A stretch of 64,000 nucleotides of DNA from Isochrysis galbana (taxonomy: Eukaryota > Haptophyta > Isochrysidales > Isochrysidaceae), in NCBI GenBank assembly GCA_018136815.1, contig CM030935.1, positions 4,104,299 to 4,168,298 of the forward strand, read 5' to 3'. Position numbers and translations under genes: made by a program. A model generated the notes under the pieces. It saw only the letters and a list, made by a program, of their open reading frames with translations. It had not been told where the DNA came from and made no database searches. Positions 12,019-22,440 of this stretch are shown one piece after another; the stretch's first letter is position 1, and each line of letters starts with the position of its first letter.

Positions 12019-14532
12019 ATGCGGCGTCCGAATCCGCTGGCCGAGGCGGGCTCGGCCTCCTCCTCGTCAGCGAGCTCGTCGCGCTCGAGCTCTCCGTCGC
12101 GCCACCCGTCGGAGGTGCGTGTGCGCGACATTTTGAGCCGCCGGCGCCCCTGCCTCCACTCGCGCTGCTGCGTCGGGCTCCAGCTGGTGCTTCTGGCTGC
12201 GCTGAGTGTGCTGCTCGCACTGCCCGTGCTGCTGTACGTTCTGCTCGTGCGGCTGGTGCCCTCGACGCCAATTCCGAGCAGCCTGCCGCACTCGATTCAT
12301 ACCGTCATTCGCGGACGACGCTGGGCCGAGCGAGCAAAACGGCGAGTCTCGATGCGTTCCTCGTCGCGCGCTCAGCCAGACAATGAGCTGCAGCCCATCA
12401 CCAAGCCGGCTGCGGAGGGAGGCAGCAAGGGGGAGAGGAGCGTGTGCGCAAAGGACTCGGGCTTCTTGATCCAGGGGCATGATGACGCTCTCGATCTCGA
12501 GGCGGGTTGCACCAAGGGAGCGGGTCCCCTCCGGCCTCCAGAGACCAGTGCCCCAGAGTGTGACTGGAGCTCGCTCCATGCTGGGCTATGCTGGCTCACG
12601 GGAGCTCACGATCCCTCGCGGTCAACAGTGGTGTACGTACATGGCTGGCAGCCCGGCACGACTGCTCGCGGCTTCCGAGAGACTCTCAGGTGGCGCGACA
12701 ACACTCGTCACCGTGACATAGGCGTCTCTGGTGAGCTAGTTCCAGATGTTGACGCGCTACCCTTGTGGGCCTCACGTGGGTGGAATGTCGCGATCTTTTA
12801 CTGGAATCAGTTCGCGGACGACAATCTGACCGAGGCGGAGCGAAAGATCCATTCTACATTTGGGGAAAATGGGAATGGGATGCGGTGGCAGCGAAGACTC
12901 GACGATGGCACCACGGTGATGTGCGAGGCAGGGGAGGACGCTGTATGTGTTGCTGACATGCTCGTGAGAGTGATAGAGCCCATCTGGCATCTCGGGACAG
13001 ATGAACCGGGCGAGGCCGCTGGGACCATCGGGGACGTAACTCTGGGCTTGTGCAATACTGCAGCGAATTGCGCTGATGTCACGAATGGCACGGAGGAAGG
13101 AGCGCGACGTCAACTAAACCCAAAGGCCAGCGACGCGGATACGATGGAGAGCGTTCAGTCTAGCACGGTTCGGGACACTGAGACATGCAGGCGGAGTAGC
13201 ACGAGCTCATGCGATCGAGTCAGGGGCCGGAGGCAAAAGCCACCGGGACGCCAGCTGCGTCTCGTAGGTCATTCACTGGGCGCTCAGCTTGTGCTGGAAG
13301 CGGCCGGCCGTCTTCTCGCCCGACAGACCCCGAAGCTTAAGAAGCATCTCACTTTGGCTGAGGTGAGGGGGAGCCCACAAGTCATTCAGATATCTACCTT
13401 CCGCACACGCCTGCTGAGATATCTCTTTGCACGGGCCGCATGCAGCAGACGACTATCCTGCCCTCTGGCCGCGACCACAAGCCACCTCGTCACCTCTCCT
13501 TGCAGATTGGACCTGATCCTTCGCCATTGCGGATTGTGTTGATTGACCCCTACTTTACCGCTGGTGCCAAGGCGTACCTACCGCATGGGCGCACACCTGT
13601 TGAACACGCAGATGTCAACCTTCTTTCTGTTCTGCATGCAATGCCCTCGCTGCCTATCGAGTGCTACCGTGCTTCAATACTCGGCGACCCACCCGCCTGC
13701 TCATCGCTGCTTCATCATCTCGGAGCCCCAACGCCTACACTTCATGAACTCACCGCATTTGCTTACGTGATCCCTCCGGCTATCCACCCACTATCTCCGC
13801 GCGCACGACATATTGCCGCATTCAACCTCTATTTCCTGTCCATAGCACGGGTACGTCGCATGTGTTGTATGGCAGCCTATGCTTCCGGGATGAATCGCAA
13901 ATCCATATTGCACGATCCGACACTTTCCACAGCACCAACACTGATTAGTTAGCTTTGGGATCATGTACATCTTTCCGGTTCATCTGTGACCCTTGCAGGT
14001 GGAGAACCCCGACGGTGAATGGGACGGGCACATGCACCCAGGAGCCTCAGATTCCGAGGTTCGTCGCCATATGCTGACGAGGATGGTAGTTCCGACATGG
14101 TCCAAGTTGATCGACTCTGGTGTGCAGCAGGTTTCCGCCACCCGCTCAAGTTCTTGTCATTCGTCCTCGCCCCTAATCACACCACCAAGACCCTTCTTAA
14201 GCAGTCTTGGATTGCGAAATTTCCACGAGGAGCTCGAATCCCCGGGTGACGGCGGGTCGCAGAACTCCAGCAATCTATCAACTGCGCGCCTTATGGTTGG
14301 TGTGGATAGGCGCACAACCTCGGGCTCGGACACGGCGCGCTCTACTTTGGATGACGTGCTTCTGGATGCATCGGAGGCGACGCTAGATCTATCAGAAGCC
14401 TTCGCGGCCTCAGCCGATTGGGCACTTGCTTCCGCTGCTGAAGCAGCCAAGATTGTCTCGTCCCCTCGGGCAGCGCCGCCAGGACAAGAGGCCAAGTTTG
14501 AGGACAAGCCTCGTCCGCCCGCCGCCAACTAG
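12019..14532 (+). CDS. Type II membrane-anchored alpha/beta hydrolase
   Basis: Three exons, all phase 0: 12019-13362, 13506-13850 and 13999-14532, about 740 aa. Splice sites are GAG|GTGAGG to TTGCAG and CGG|GTACGT to TTGCAG. A serine-rich N-tail precedes one strong helix at about aa 50-80 (LQLVLLAALSVLLALPVLLYVLL), so the catalytic part should face the lumen or outside. VVYVHGWQPG near aa 203 is the oxyanion strand. GHSLGAQLVLEAAG near aa 417 is the nucleophile elbow. RIVLIDPYF in exon 2 follows the next strand, where the acidic residue is expected. A long polar, low-complexity C-tail fills exon 3. The enzyme class is clear; the substrate is not. The start is the first ATG after the CT-rich leader. 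Confidence 0.75.
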
Positions 14533-14987
14533 ACATAGCTCGATGAGCTCTACTTCTTGCCTCTTGCCAGGTTGGGTCCATCAATGCTGCGGCGTACCAA
14601 ACGACCACAGTAGGGCTCAAGGGCTCCGAGTGCGCATTCCGATCTTCAATCTAGATCTTTGCATTTCGCTTCCCAAGGGGCACAGACAGTGCGTGCCTCT
14701 TTACGGGATCCATCCTCGTCTATCCCAGCTAGATTTTTTAAGCTTTCATACCCACTCACCGCAAACTGTGCCCGTCTCTCTAGATCTAGAATCGTAACGA
14801 TGGCACGCCTACGTATCTTAGACAGCGCGCGCACGTGTGTGGCTCATCACCATTCACAGGTGATAAATAAATAAAATGATTAATGTTGTATCCTAGCCAA
14901 CCCCACTCGCTAATTAGACAAGAAGCGCTCATTTGCCCTGCAAACACCTCGCCCCTTCCGTCTTCCGTTGGTAGGTCTGTTTATCAC
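14533..14987. other. 3' flank with remnant retroposon tail
   Basis: This is probably the 3' untranslated region of the hydrolase gene. At 14879-14920 the A-type retroposon tail is visible in reverse (TGTATCCTAGCCAACCCCAC), with several differences from the intact copies. It is therefore an older truncated insertion. Confidence 0.5.
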
Positions 14988-15003
14988 CTGGGCATATGTG
15001 GTT

Positions 15004-16943
15004 TAAAACAACTTCATAATAATCTTACCGCACTCGCGGCGAATGGAACCACTACCTACACGTAGCATACTTTCTGCACACACCCACTCCCTCGGCCCTT
15101 CCCCCTCCGCCATCAGGCGGCTCCCCCCGTGCACTACTAGGGGGATAGGGGTGAAGGGCTTAGATATTGTCCGGTGGCCCGCCCCCCCCCCCCCCCCGGT
15201 GATCCGTTCCCCCCTTCCTCCTTTGCCTACCAGGCTGGTGGCGGCCACAGACCACAGACCTCAGTCAGACCCGACTTATCCTGTAAACAGGTGCGGGACT
15301 TATCTATTTTTCGGTGAGCGGAGCTCTCGCTCCGCCCGCCCCCTTCTCCGCGCTCTCTCTTCCCTCTCTCCTGCAGGCACGCGCGATGGCGCGCCTGCGA
15401 CAGGCCTGCAGCTGCCGCTGGCGACCCCTGGAGGCTCTTGGAGGCCAGCTCAGGAGCTCAGGGGCCAGAGGAGGCTGGGCTGGGCCCTGGCCTCCCCTGC
15501 CTCTCCCCCGCTGGCGCTCCTGGGCCTCAGGAGCCCCCACTTTGCACCTGTCTGCCTGTCGAACAGGGGGGGAGGGGGGTTGGAGCGATGGGCTGGCCAC
15601 GACAGGCCAGGACGCGCGAGGCAGGCGAGCCTGCCACTGAGAGAGTAAATTTTAAATTTTTAACAAATTTTATGGGTCGCGGCGCGGCAAAGGAACGGGA
15701 CTAGCGCGCACACAAGACAGGACTCCCTGCCGCGGCGAGCGCAAGCACGCTCTTCACGAGCTTAATACCTGCGCTAGCCGGAGCACCCCTCCCTCCACAC
15801 TCAAACAGCCCCCCACGCCAAGATCCTGTTCTGGTCTCGCAGGCAAGGGGGCCTAATGGGAGGGTGAGGAGCAACTCCTCAAAGAGGAGCTTTGGGGAAG
15901 GAGATGTTTGAGTGGGGGCGCTATACCCTTGCGCTAGGCATGGGCAGCGACGCCGCCTCAAGACATGTCCTCCCTCTGGTCTTGAGTCGAAATTTTTGGT
16001 GTTTGAAACCGAGGGCGAGGGGGTTTGTGCTTCTTGGGTTGGTTGTAGTGGGATGAGGGAGTGGGAGATGGAGTGAAGTGTTGAAAGAGGGCCCAAGGCA
16101 GGGCACTGAGTTGTAGGTACTTGTGGCCCACAAGCGTGGGGTGAAAACGGGAAGTGTATCAACATGTGTCTTGAATTGAAATTTTTGGTGCTTTGAACAG
16201 AGGGCGGGGGGTTCGTGCTGTTTGGGTTGGTTGAAGTGTGAAGGAGGAGTGGGAGAGGGAGTCTAGTGTTGAAAGAGGGCCCAAGGCAGGGCACTGAGTG
16301 ATTGGTACTAGTGGCCCACAAGAGTGGGGTGAAGACGAGAATTGTGTCAACAAGTTGGAAAACAGAGGCATGGGGTGCTCTCCGTATGGGGTTGATGGTT
16401 GTGAAGTGCCCTCCCATGTTGGGTGCACTGATGGTAGAGGTTTCCACCATGGGGAGGGCAGCTGAGCTACCCTCCCACATGAGGTGCTCTTGGGGTGGGA
16501 AGGTTTCCCACTGTAGGAGGGGTCTCAAAGACCCCCTGCATGATGCGCAGAGCCATGGTGGCAACCTGTTCGGTGCCAATGCTCGCCACCCCGCGCGCTT
16601 GCGCGGGTGTGGTTTGGATGGGTTGGATGGGCTCTGAGAGGGCTTTCTGACGAGCCGCCTCGGGCGGCGTGGGGCGTCCCAGGTGGGGCGCGGTGGCGAG
16701 GGTCGCCTGGGGCTCGGGAGCGGTCGCGGCACGCTCCATAGTTTAAACTATAACAATAGTTCTATCCTGCCACTGAGAACTGAGAGAGTAGAGAGTGGGT
16801 CAGCAGAGCAGTGCGTTCCTGGCAAGCCATCAGGCATGCCAGGAGCATGGGTGGTTCCTCCCCCATGGCAGGGGAGGAGTGGAGAGAGGGGAGGGGGGGG
16901 GGCTCGTGCACCCCAATGGGCGAACTAAGTATAAACTTAGTTG
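15004..16943 (-). mobile_element. SINE-like retroposon (A head, D tail) carrying a nested insertion
   Basis: The head is at the right end (ACTAAGTATAAACTTAGTTG, 16924-16943). The D-type tail is at the left (reverse of GCGGTAAGATTATTATGAAG). The flanks share CTGGGCATATGTGGTT: 14988-15003 on the left, and 16945-16966 on the right where a CATATG unit is doubled, so this is a target-site duplication. The body contains the same poly-C and GGGGGATAGGGG blocks as 1-741. It is split by a separate 1.1-kb insertion at 15643-16765. Confidence 0.75.
15643..16765. mobile_element. Nested insertion with internal tandem repeat (family G)
   Basis: The insert is flanked by CCTGCCACTGAGA at 15630-15642 and 16766-16778, a 13-bp target-site duplication inside the older retroposon. 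Within it, a unit of about 180 bp is present twice (about 15985-16165 and 16170-16350), each copy containing GTTGAAAGAGGGCCCAAGGC and AAATTTTTGGTG. The block GGGGGCCTAATGGGAGGGTG near 15848 and the following 500 bp recur in diverged form at 59080-59470. The ends show AT-rich sequence (TTTTAAATTTTTAAC on the left, TTTAAACTATAACAATAG on the right). No transposase is seen, so it is non-autonomous. Confidence 0.7.
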
Positions 16944-17194
16944 TCTGGGCATATGCATATGTGGTTAGCATAGTTTTGTGTTGGGTGCCAGGCACGCCTA
17001 GCTAGGCATAAGGCAGACCTTGAAGATGCAGCGGATCGCGGCGGGCGGCGGGTCGCATCAAGCGGGAGGAACGCAAGCAACGAGAAGCTTTCAAGTGTCC
17101 GAGCGAGGAAGCAGGCGAAGGCAAAGGAACTAGAGAGGCTGGGGGCCATCATATTGTGCACACGATACTCGGAGCTTGAGCTGGAGACTTGAGA

Positions 17195-17345
17195 AACTTC
17201 AGAATAACCTACTTTTATAAGTAGGGGGCAACGGGGGCCTCGCGCCCCCCTCACTCCATCGCGGACACCCCCCGGGTTGGGCCCGTACAATCGACACCAG
17301 CCCCTGCCCTCTGTGGCAGGTGGCAGGGGTAGGGCACTCATCAAC
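17195..17345 (+). repeat. Retroposon head with alternative hairpin (family E)
   Basis: CCTACTT-TTAT-AAGTAGG at 17208-17225 is a perfect 7-bp stem. It is followed by a GGGGGCC...GCCCCCC hairpin and by CTCACTCCATCGCGGACACC. The same order appears reversed at 28850-28960 and, with yet another first stem, at 47048-47160. No target-site duplication was found for this copy. Confidence 0.65.
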
Positions 17346-17514
17346 CTGGCCCAGACCCCGAGTGGGCGCGGGCCGCGATTCGCACTCCCTCGCCCATTCT
17401 GCATGCTGGGCCTGCCCTCGAGCTGACTTCCCCCCCATCCCTGGTCGCTAGGCAGACAAGGGCCTCGGGGCGGCTCCCATGCATGGCCAGCGAGGCGAGC
17501 GTGGGAGAGGCAGC

Positions 17515-17765
17515 GAGGGGTGTGGAATCAAGCTCAAGCTCGCGCTTGATTGTGGCAAGTCGCAAGTCTCAATGGGGTACGGGCCAAGGAGCAAGGAGTG
17601 AAGAGAAGTCTTGAAGTCTTGAGAGAGGGGGAAAGAAAGGGCGCGCTACATCACGACGACGGCCCACGAGACACCACCCCACATCACTCACTCACCAACA
17701 AGAAAACTCCGAAAACTAACGCAGCATCGCACCAACAAACCAATGAAACAAATAAGGACGTAAAC
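17515..17765 (+). repeat. Repeat family F, copy 2
   Basis: The same sequence of blocks as at 9900-10115: AATCAAGCTC...GCTTGATTGTGG, AGAAGTCTTGAGAGAG, GGGCGCGCTACATCACGACG, CTCACTCACCAACAAGAAAA. Similarity ends near a GGACGTAAACGAACAAAT block. Confidence 0.7.
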
Positions 17766-17879
17766 GAACAAATTCGGCGTGCAATGCGCAATGCGGCGGA
17801 GCTTCGAGACAACTCATTGGCGAAAACAAAACTCACTCAATTTTTCTCACACACTACACATTGATAGAAGCACCGCATC

Positions 17880-18360
17880 CGCCTAGAGTATGAAATCCAC
17901 TGGATGCGTCACCCCCCGACTTAAGTCGAGCGTCCACGCGAGTCATGGGGTGATCAGGCCCAAAACAAGCATGAAAGAACGAACAAAAGCCGAAACCGAA
18001 ACAATGAAACAAACACTATTGAGAGTGTGTGTGACTGTGTGACCCCTTGTCTTAGCCCCCAAAGAGCGTGCACTCTCAGTGGGTTCGCGGATGGTTCAAA
18101 GACAAGTAAGTCTCAATCGTGGTGCACGTAGGGGGGGGGACGTGTATGTTGTGCCATATCCACCCTATTCCGTAATTTCCCCCCCGCTGTCTTCCCTTCC
18201 TAGCCCGCCACGCCTCCATCTATATAAAGAAATGAAGGAGAGTACCAGCCGCCAGCAGTCGTCCCGTTCGACTTCTGCCCGACTGCGCTGTGTTCGTTCC
18301 GCCGTCCGCCTCAAGGTGAGTGAGCGTGTCGCGTCCGTCCTCCCATCCCAAAAATACTCC
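17880..18360 (+). promoter_or_regulatory. Possible LTR or promoter with TATA box
   Basis: CTATATAAAG at about 18219-18228 is the clearest TATA-like box in the window. It sits about 30 bp upstream of a GC-rich leader and a GTGAGTGAG splice-donor-like site near 18316. This could be the promoter of the LNR gene with a 5' untranslated intron, or a solo long terminal repeat. No flanking short duplication was established. Confidence 0.3.
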
Positions 18361-18679
18361 TACTACTAACTAGGTGAAGATGATCCGGAGATTATAAGAG
18401 GGGAGAGAGGAGAGAGAGGAGGAAGAAGAATGGCCGCCAGCCGGCCGGAGGAGGAGAGAGAGTGTGAGGAAGCGCCGAGCCCGGTCCTCAATATGTAGAG
18501 AGAGACGAGCGAGAGCGCTGCGGCGGTGAGGCGAGGGGAGAGAGAGGGTAGGGGTAGGGGTGGGAGGCGGAGACGGGGGCTCGCTAGTAGGAGGGAGGAG
18601 GAGGGCCTGAGAGAGGGTGGAGTGGGGGGAAGGGGCGCGGCGGGGGGGTGCTCCTTCTCTCTGGCGGCGTCCTCGCGCG

Positions 18680-19354
18680 ATGGCGCAGGCGGTGCTGCTG
18701 GTGGGCGGAGTGGCCACCGCGCTCGAGCAGCGACAGAGCACCTTCCTCTGCTCCAACGACTGCATCTTCCCCGCCGACCAGGCCTGCGACGATGGCGGAC
18801 CGGGCTCCACCTTCGAGATATGCGAGTTTGGGACCGACTGCGATGACTGCGGGCCACAGGAGGTAGGTATCTCCTGCAACAACGAATGCGTTGAGGGAGT
18901 GCCTCAGTGGGCTAGCGATGGCTTCTGTGATGATGGTGGCCCTGGCGCGAGCTCCTCGCGCTGCGCATATGGCACCGACTGCGTTGACTGCGGCGCTCGC
19001 GGGGTTGAAGCGCCGTACATGCCGCCGAGTCCACTGGCGGATTCACCATCACCACCGGGATCCCCTCCGCCGCCATCGCCGTTGAGCCCAGAGCCTTCGC
19101 CGCCACCGCCCCCATCGCCACTATCACCACTGCCGTCCCCACCTCCACCTCCATCTCCTTTATCACCAGAGCCTTCACCACCTCCACCACCCTTTCATGG
19201 CAGTCCTGCTCAGGAGCTAGCCCCGGTGCCACCCCCATTTTCGCCGTGGCCAGACGTCAGCCCACCACCCCCGCCGCCATCTCCACAGTCTCCAGAGCCG
19301 TCTCCTCCACCGCCTCCTCAGCCCTTGCGGCCAGCCAGCAAGCCTCGCGGCTGA
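18680..19354 (+). CDS. Secreted-type protein with two LNR (Notch) modules and a proline-rich tail
   Basis: One open frame of 224 aa starts at the ATG at 18680. A short hydrophobic N-terminus (AQAVLLVGGVATAL) could be a signal peptide. Module 1 (about aa 24-60: CSNDCIF...ACDDGGPGS...GTDCDDCG) and module 2 (about aa 66-102: CNNECVEG...FCDDGGPGA...GTDCVDCG) have the six-cysteine, DDGGPG calcium-binding pattern common in algal LNR proteins. From about aa 112 on the chain is Ser-Pro-Pro-rich, as in pherophorin and other hydroxyproline-rich wall glycoproteins. A cell-surface or matrix role is likely. A GAG|GTAGGT inside the frame near 18862 could be an alternative splice donor. Confidence 0.7.
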   Translation: MAQAVLLVGGVATALEQRQSTFLCSNDCIFPADQACDDGGPGSTFEICEFGTDCDDCGPQEVGISCNNECVEGVPQWASDGFCDDGGPGASSSRCAYGTDCVDCGARGVEAPYMPPSPLADSPSPPGSPPPPSPLSPEPSPPPPPSPLSPLPSPPPPPSPLSPEPSPPPPPFHGSPAQELAPVPPPFSPWPDVSPPPPPPSPQSPEPSPPPPPQPLRPASKPRG

Positions 19355-19989
19355 ATCGCCGCAGAGTAGAACCCTGCCGAGATTTCCAGGTGCAGTCTCA
19401 GACCAGCCCGCCAAGACAGAGAGCGAAGCGCGGGTCGTGTCCATGCTCGGATGCCGCTTTACCTAGTGCGATGTTGCATTGTATGACTCATACACGCTAT
19501 GATGTTGGGGCTGATATCGACCGCGGCTCGCAACATGAGCCTATCACTGCATCCATAATTCCTAACACCGCCATTGCGCCTCGCCCGGCGGGCTCGCGCA
19601 TCTACGCCAGCTCTTGTGTCCAGCTCTATCGAGTCTTTACTGTGTCGCTCTCTCGTGCGGGGGGGGGGGGGGTAAGGGAGGTCCCTGGGGAATCCTTGGA
19701 CACCCAGGAGGGGTGGAAAATAGTGGTTGAAAAGCGTGAGTGACCGGCCTACACTAACTGTTACGTGCCGGCTACACGCCAACGCTCGCCGCGTACGCGT
19801 CAGCCGCGCACCACGACGATGCAGATCAGCATCTTGCGGAGTCAGTACGAGAGCATGCCCAAGTGGGCCTGGCTGGGAGTGCGGCTCGCGACCCACGCCC
19901 ACTGGGGGTCTGGGTGGTGGTGTTGATTGCCCTGCTCATGCCAAAATGCCAAAAGGCAGAGCATGGGATTGACCGACAGGCCCCCCGGA

Positions 19990-20061
19990 GGGGAATTGGT
20001 GCCTGAGAGGGGGGACGCGAGGCGCCGCCCCCCATGCTGAACTAAGTATAAACTTAGTTGT
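19990..20061 (-). mobile_element. Truncated retroposon head (A type)
   Basis: The head hairpin (ACTAAGTATAAACTTAGTTG) at 20042-20061 is followed, reading on the minus strand, by a short C-rich/G-rich hairpin. The remainder of the element is not recognisable. Confidence 0.6.
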
Positions 20062-21561
20062 CTTCCTCTGTGGAAGCACGTGTGCCTCGCGCCACACGCG
20101 GCCCATGCGTCCTCGTCGCCCTAGGCGCCAGCCACGGCGCGCGCGGCTCGGCTCTCCCGCTCGCCACCGTCGCCGTCGCTGGCGGCCCTCCCACTCCTCC
20201 GCTCTCGGAGGTAATGTGAGTAATGTCATCATTTACGATATCATCTCGTGCTGGTGACGTCCGTCGGTCCATCGGTCTGTGGAGACAAGGGCGACAAAAT
20301 GAGATCGAGAGGGCGATGAGAGATCGGCTGCGACTCGGTTCACGAGATCGAGAGACGCGCCAGATCGGCGCCGCAGCCCGCCCGTTTCACTTGTCGACCA
20401 TGGGAAAGACAGGCGCGCTCTACCCGACATCGCGGGCACTTCCGGCTTCCGGATGGCCACTTCATATTGAAAAGCTCACAACTCGGCGTCTTTTCGGAAT
20501 ACAACGCCCTATGTACACCGCACCAGAAACTCTGCCGCTTCAGCAGGGGGGGGGGAATGCTGCGGCTCGCTCTTCCCTCTTGCGCTCGGCCAGTTCTCCC
20601 CCAATCACTAGTGTAGATGGTCCGTTGATGTTAGTCGTTAGTCTTTTGTGTCGTGGTTTTTCTGTTCTGCCCGTTTTGGCTATCTGCGTCGATTCTGTTG
20701 CCCCCGCCATGTTTACCCCTGCCGTCACTCAGTTCGCGTCCGAGCACTTGGGAGAGGTCCACGTCGGGCCTGGCACCCCTCCCTCGTCTCATCCCGTCCC
20801 GGTAGTTCTGCCCACGCTTAGCTCCCCCCATCTCTCCATCAAGCAGTCATACATGCGTCCATTCCCACCCTTTGCACTCACACACCACACCGCACTCCTC
20901 CACACCACAACCACTTTAGCACAGAGTGAGTGCGCTTCGCCACGCCAAGCCACCACAACCAACACAAAAAGTTTCGGTTCGCGCTCTCACCGCGCCACAC
21001 CAAGGTCCTCTCACTCACATCACAGGCGAAAGGCTACCGAAGTGGCCCGCCATACTTCGAGGCTGAAGGACTATCACGACATCGCAGGTCAATAGACTCC
21101 AGCCAAAAGTCATGCATGGGCATGCTCATAGTAGGTACACAAAGAGAATAGTTCAAGCTAGTGGCAGATCATCATCTACCTGGGCAGGCTATCGACGCGT
21201 CCTCAGCTGGCAGACTCTAGTCCCCGCGCCGCGAGCACCGCGTCGCCCTCACACCTAGGAGTTTTGTCTTTTGCCGCAGAACTGAAGCCTCCGCGATAAC
21301 GGGAGCGCGCCGGTGTCGAGGACCACTGGAAGACAAGTGGCCTTCAACAGCTTTGGATGTTGAGGCTAATATGCTTGCACATGATGCTCATGCAACATGG
21401 GATGGGTGCTCATGCGGGCCGGTCGCCACTCGTGGTCGATGCTGTGCCAGGTTTAAAAGCCATCAGAGTCGACTAACAGGCGAGTTCACTCTCGCTCCGG
21501 TACTCCCACATCATGCAGCTCACGCCTGACGAGGTAGGCTGGGGTCGACTCATTGCCTGCC
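20062..21561. other. Long stretch without a convincing gene
   Basis: A 290-codon plus-strand opening at 20223-21095 has no recognisable domain. Its composition is that of GC-rich non-coding DNA, rising in His/Thr/Ser near the end. From 20870 to 21010 CACACCAC-like repeats dominate. The last 300 bp are probably the 3' flank of the TAZ/RING gene. Confidence 0.35.
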
Positions 21562-22440
21562 TTAGTCATACCGTCGAAAGGAGGCTCTGGCGCGGCAGAG
21601 CGGGCACGTCGGTTGCCGTACGGCCCAGTAAGACCAACAATTGGAATGGAGCGCCTGACAGCACGTCGGGCACGTCCAATACGCGCCATGTATCCCAAGC
21701 TCATCACAGCAGATGGCACAATCATTATGAGGGTTTGGCCGGCGGGGAGGCATGAAGTCCATGCTGGCGGGCGGCGACGCGGGCAGCGCCCAGAAGAATC
21801 CGGACTTGGCGCGTTTGGACGAGCGCAGCTTCTGGCAGGTGGCACAATTTGTATTCCTGCACTCTCGCACATGGTGCATCAATAGCTGCTTCATCTGTGT
21901 AGGTGAGGGTGGTGCATGAGGTCAACTCCGTGTCCTCCCGCCTTGAGGGTGCCGTGTCGGGCAGTAGTTGGGAGGAGACGTTCTCACCTGCGCCGGGCCG
22001 AGCTGCCGCACGCGCTGCCTTGCCTTGAACCAGACGCTCGAGCACATGCCGTCGCTCCATCCCACCCTTCTCACAGCCTGCGCTCGTCGGTCGGCACGGA
22101 GCTCGAGCCCAACGATGTCGTCGTGGTATTTGGGCACAGCAGACTGCACCCCTCTGGCGTGAGCATCGGTGAGTTTGGGCGCGAGCTCGCAGGGCTGACA
22201 GACCGCGGTAGTGGATACCAGTCTCGTCCGATGGAGCGCCGCCCATAGCCTACACATCTTGCACTGGGCGGGCGTGCCGTCCTCGGCGTCTCTCTCGATG
22301 ATCCTCAGCGAGCAGGTGAGACAGTGGGCCTCCACGCGGCGCAGCGCGTCCTTCGCCTCGGCGCAGGTACTGTCTGGGCAGATGTGCCTCGTGCAGTGGA
22401 AGGCGTGCACCAGCTCGAGCGCCGACATCGTCCTCGCCAT
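21562..22440 (-). CDS. TAZ-type zinc-finger plus RING-finger protein
   Basis: Two exons, phase 0: 22440-21988 and 21894-21562, with a 93-bp intron (CAG|GTGAGA to CACAG), 261 aa. Aa 10-80 carry the His/Cys pattern of a TAZ finger (HAFHCTRHICPDSTCAEAKD...HCLTCSLR...CKMCRLWAALH). A second partial TAZ unit opens exon 2 (LLMHHVRECRNTNCATCQKL). Aa 210-252 form a RING-type finger (CAICCDEL...CPTC...LHSNCWSYW...CPLC). TAZ fingers bind transcription factors or other proteins, and RING fingers usually recruit ubiquitin-conjugating enzymes, so a ubiquitin-ligase-like regulator is a reasonable inference. A longer frame reaches 22539 upstream and cannot be excluded. Confidence 0.7.

Noticed and set aside
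20223..21095. 290-codon plus-strand opening
   Set aside because: No domain, no splice or composition support, and simple CACACCAC repeats in its last third.
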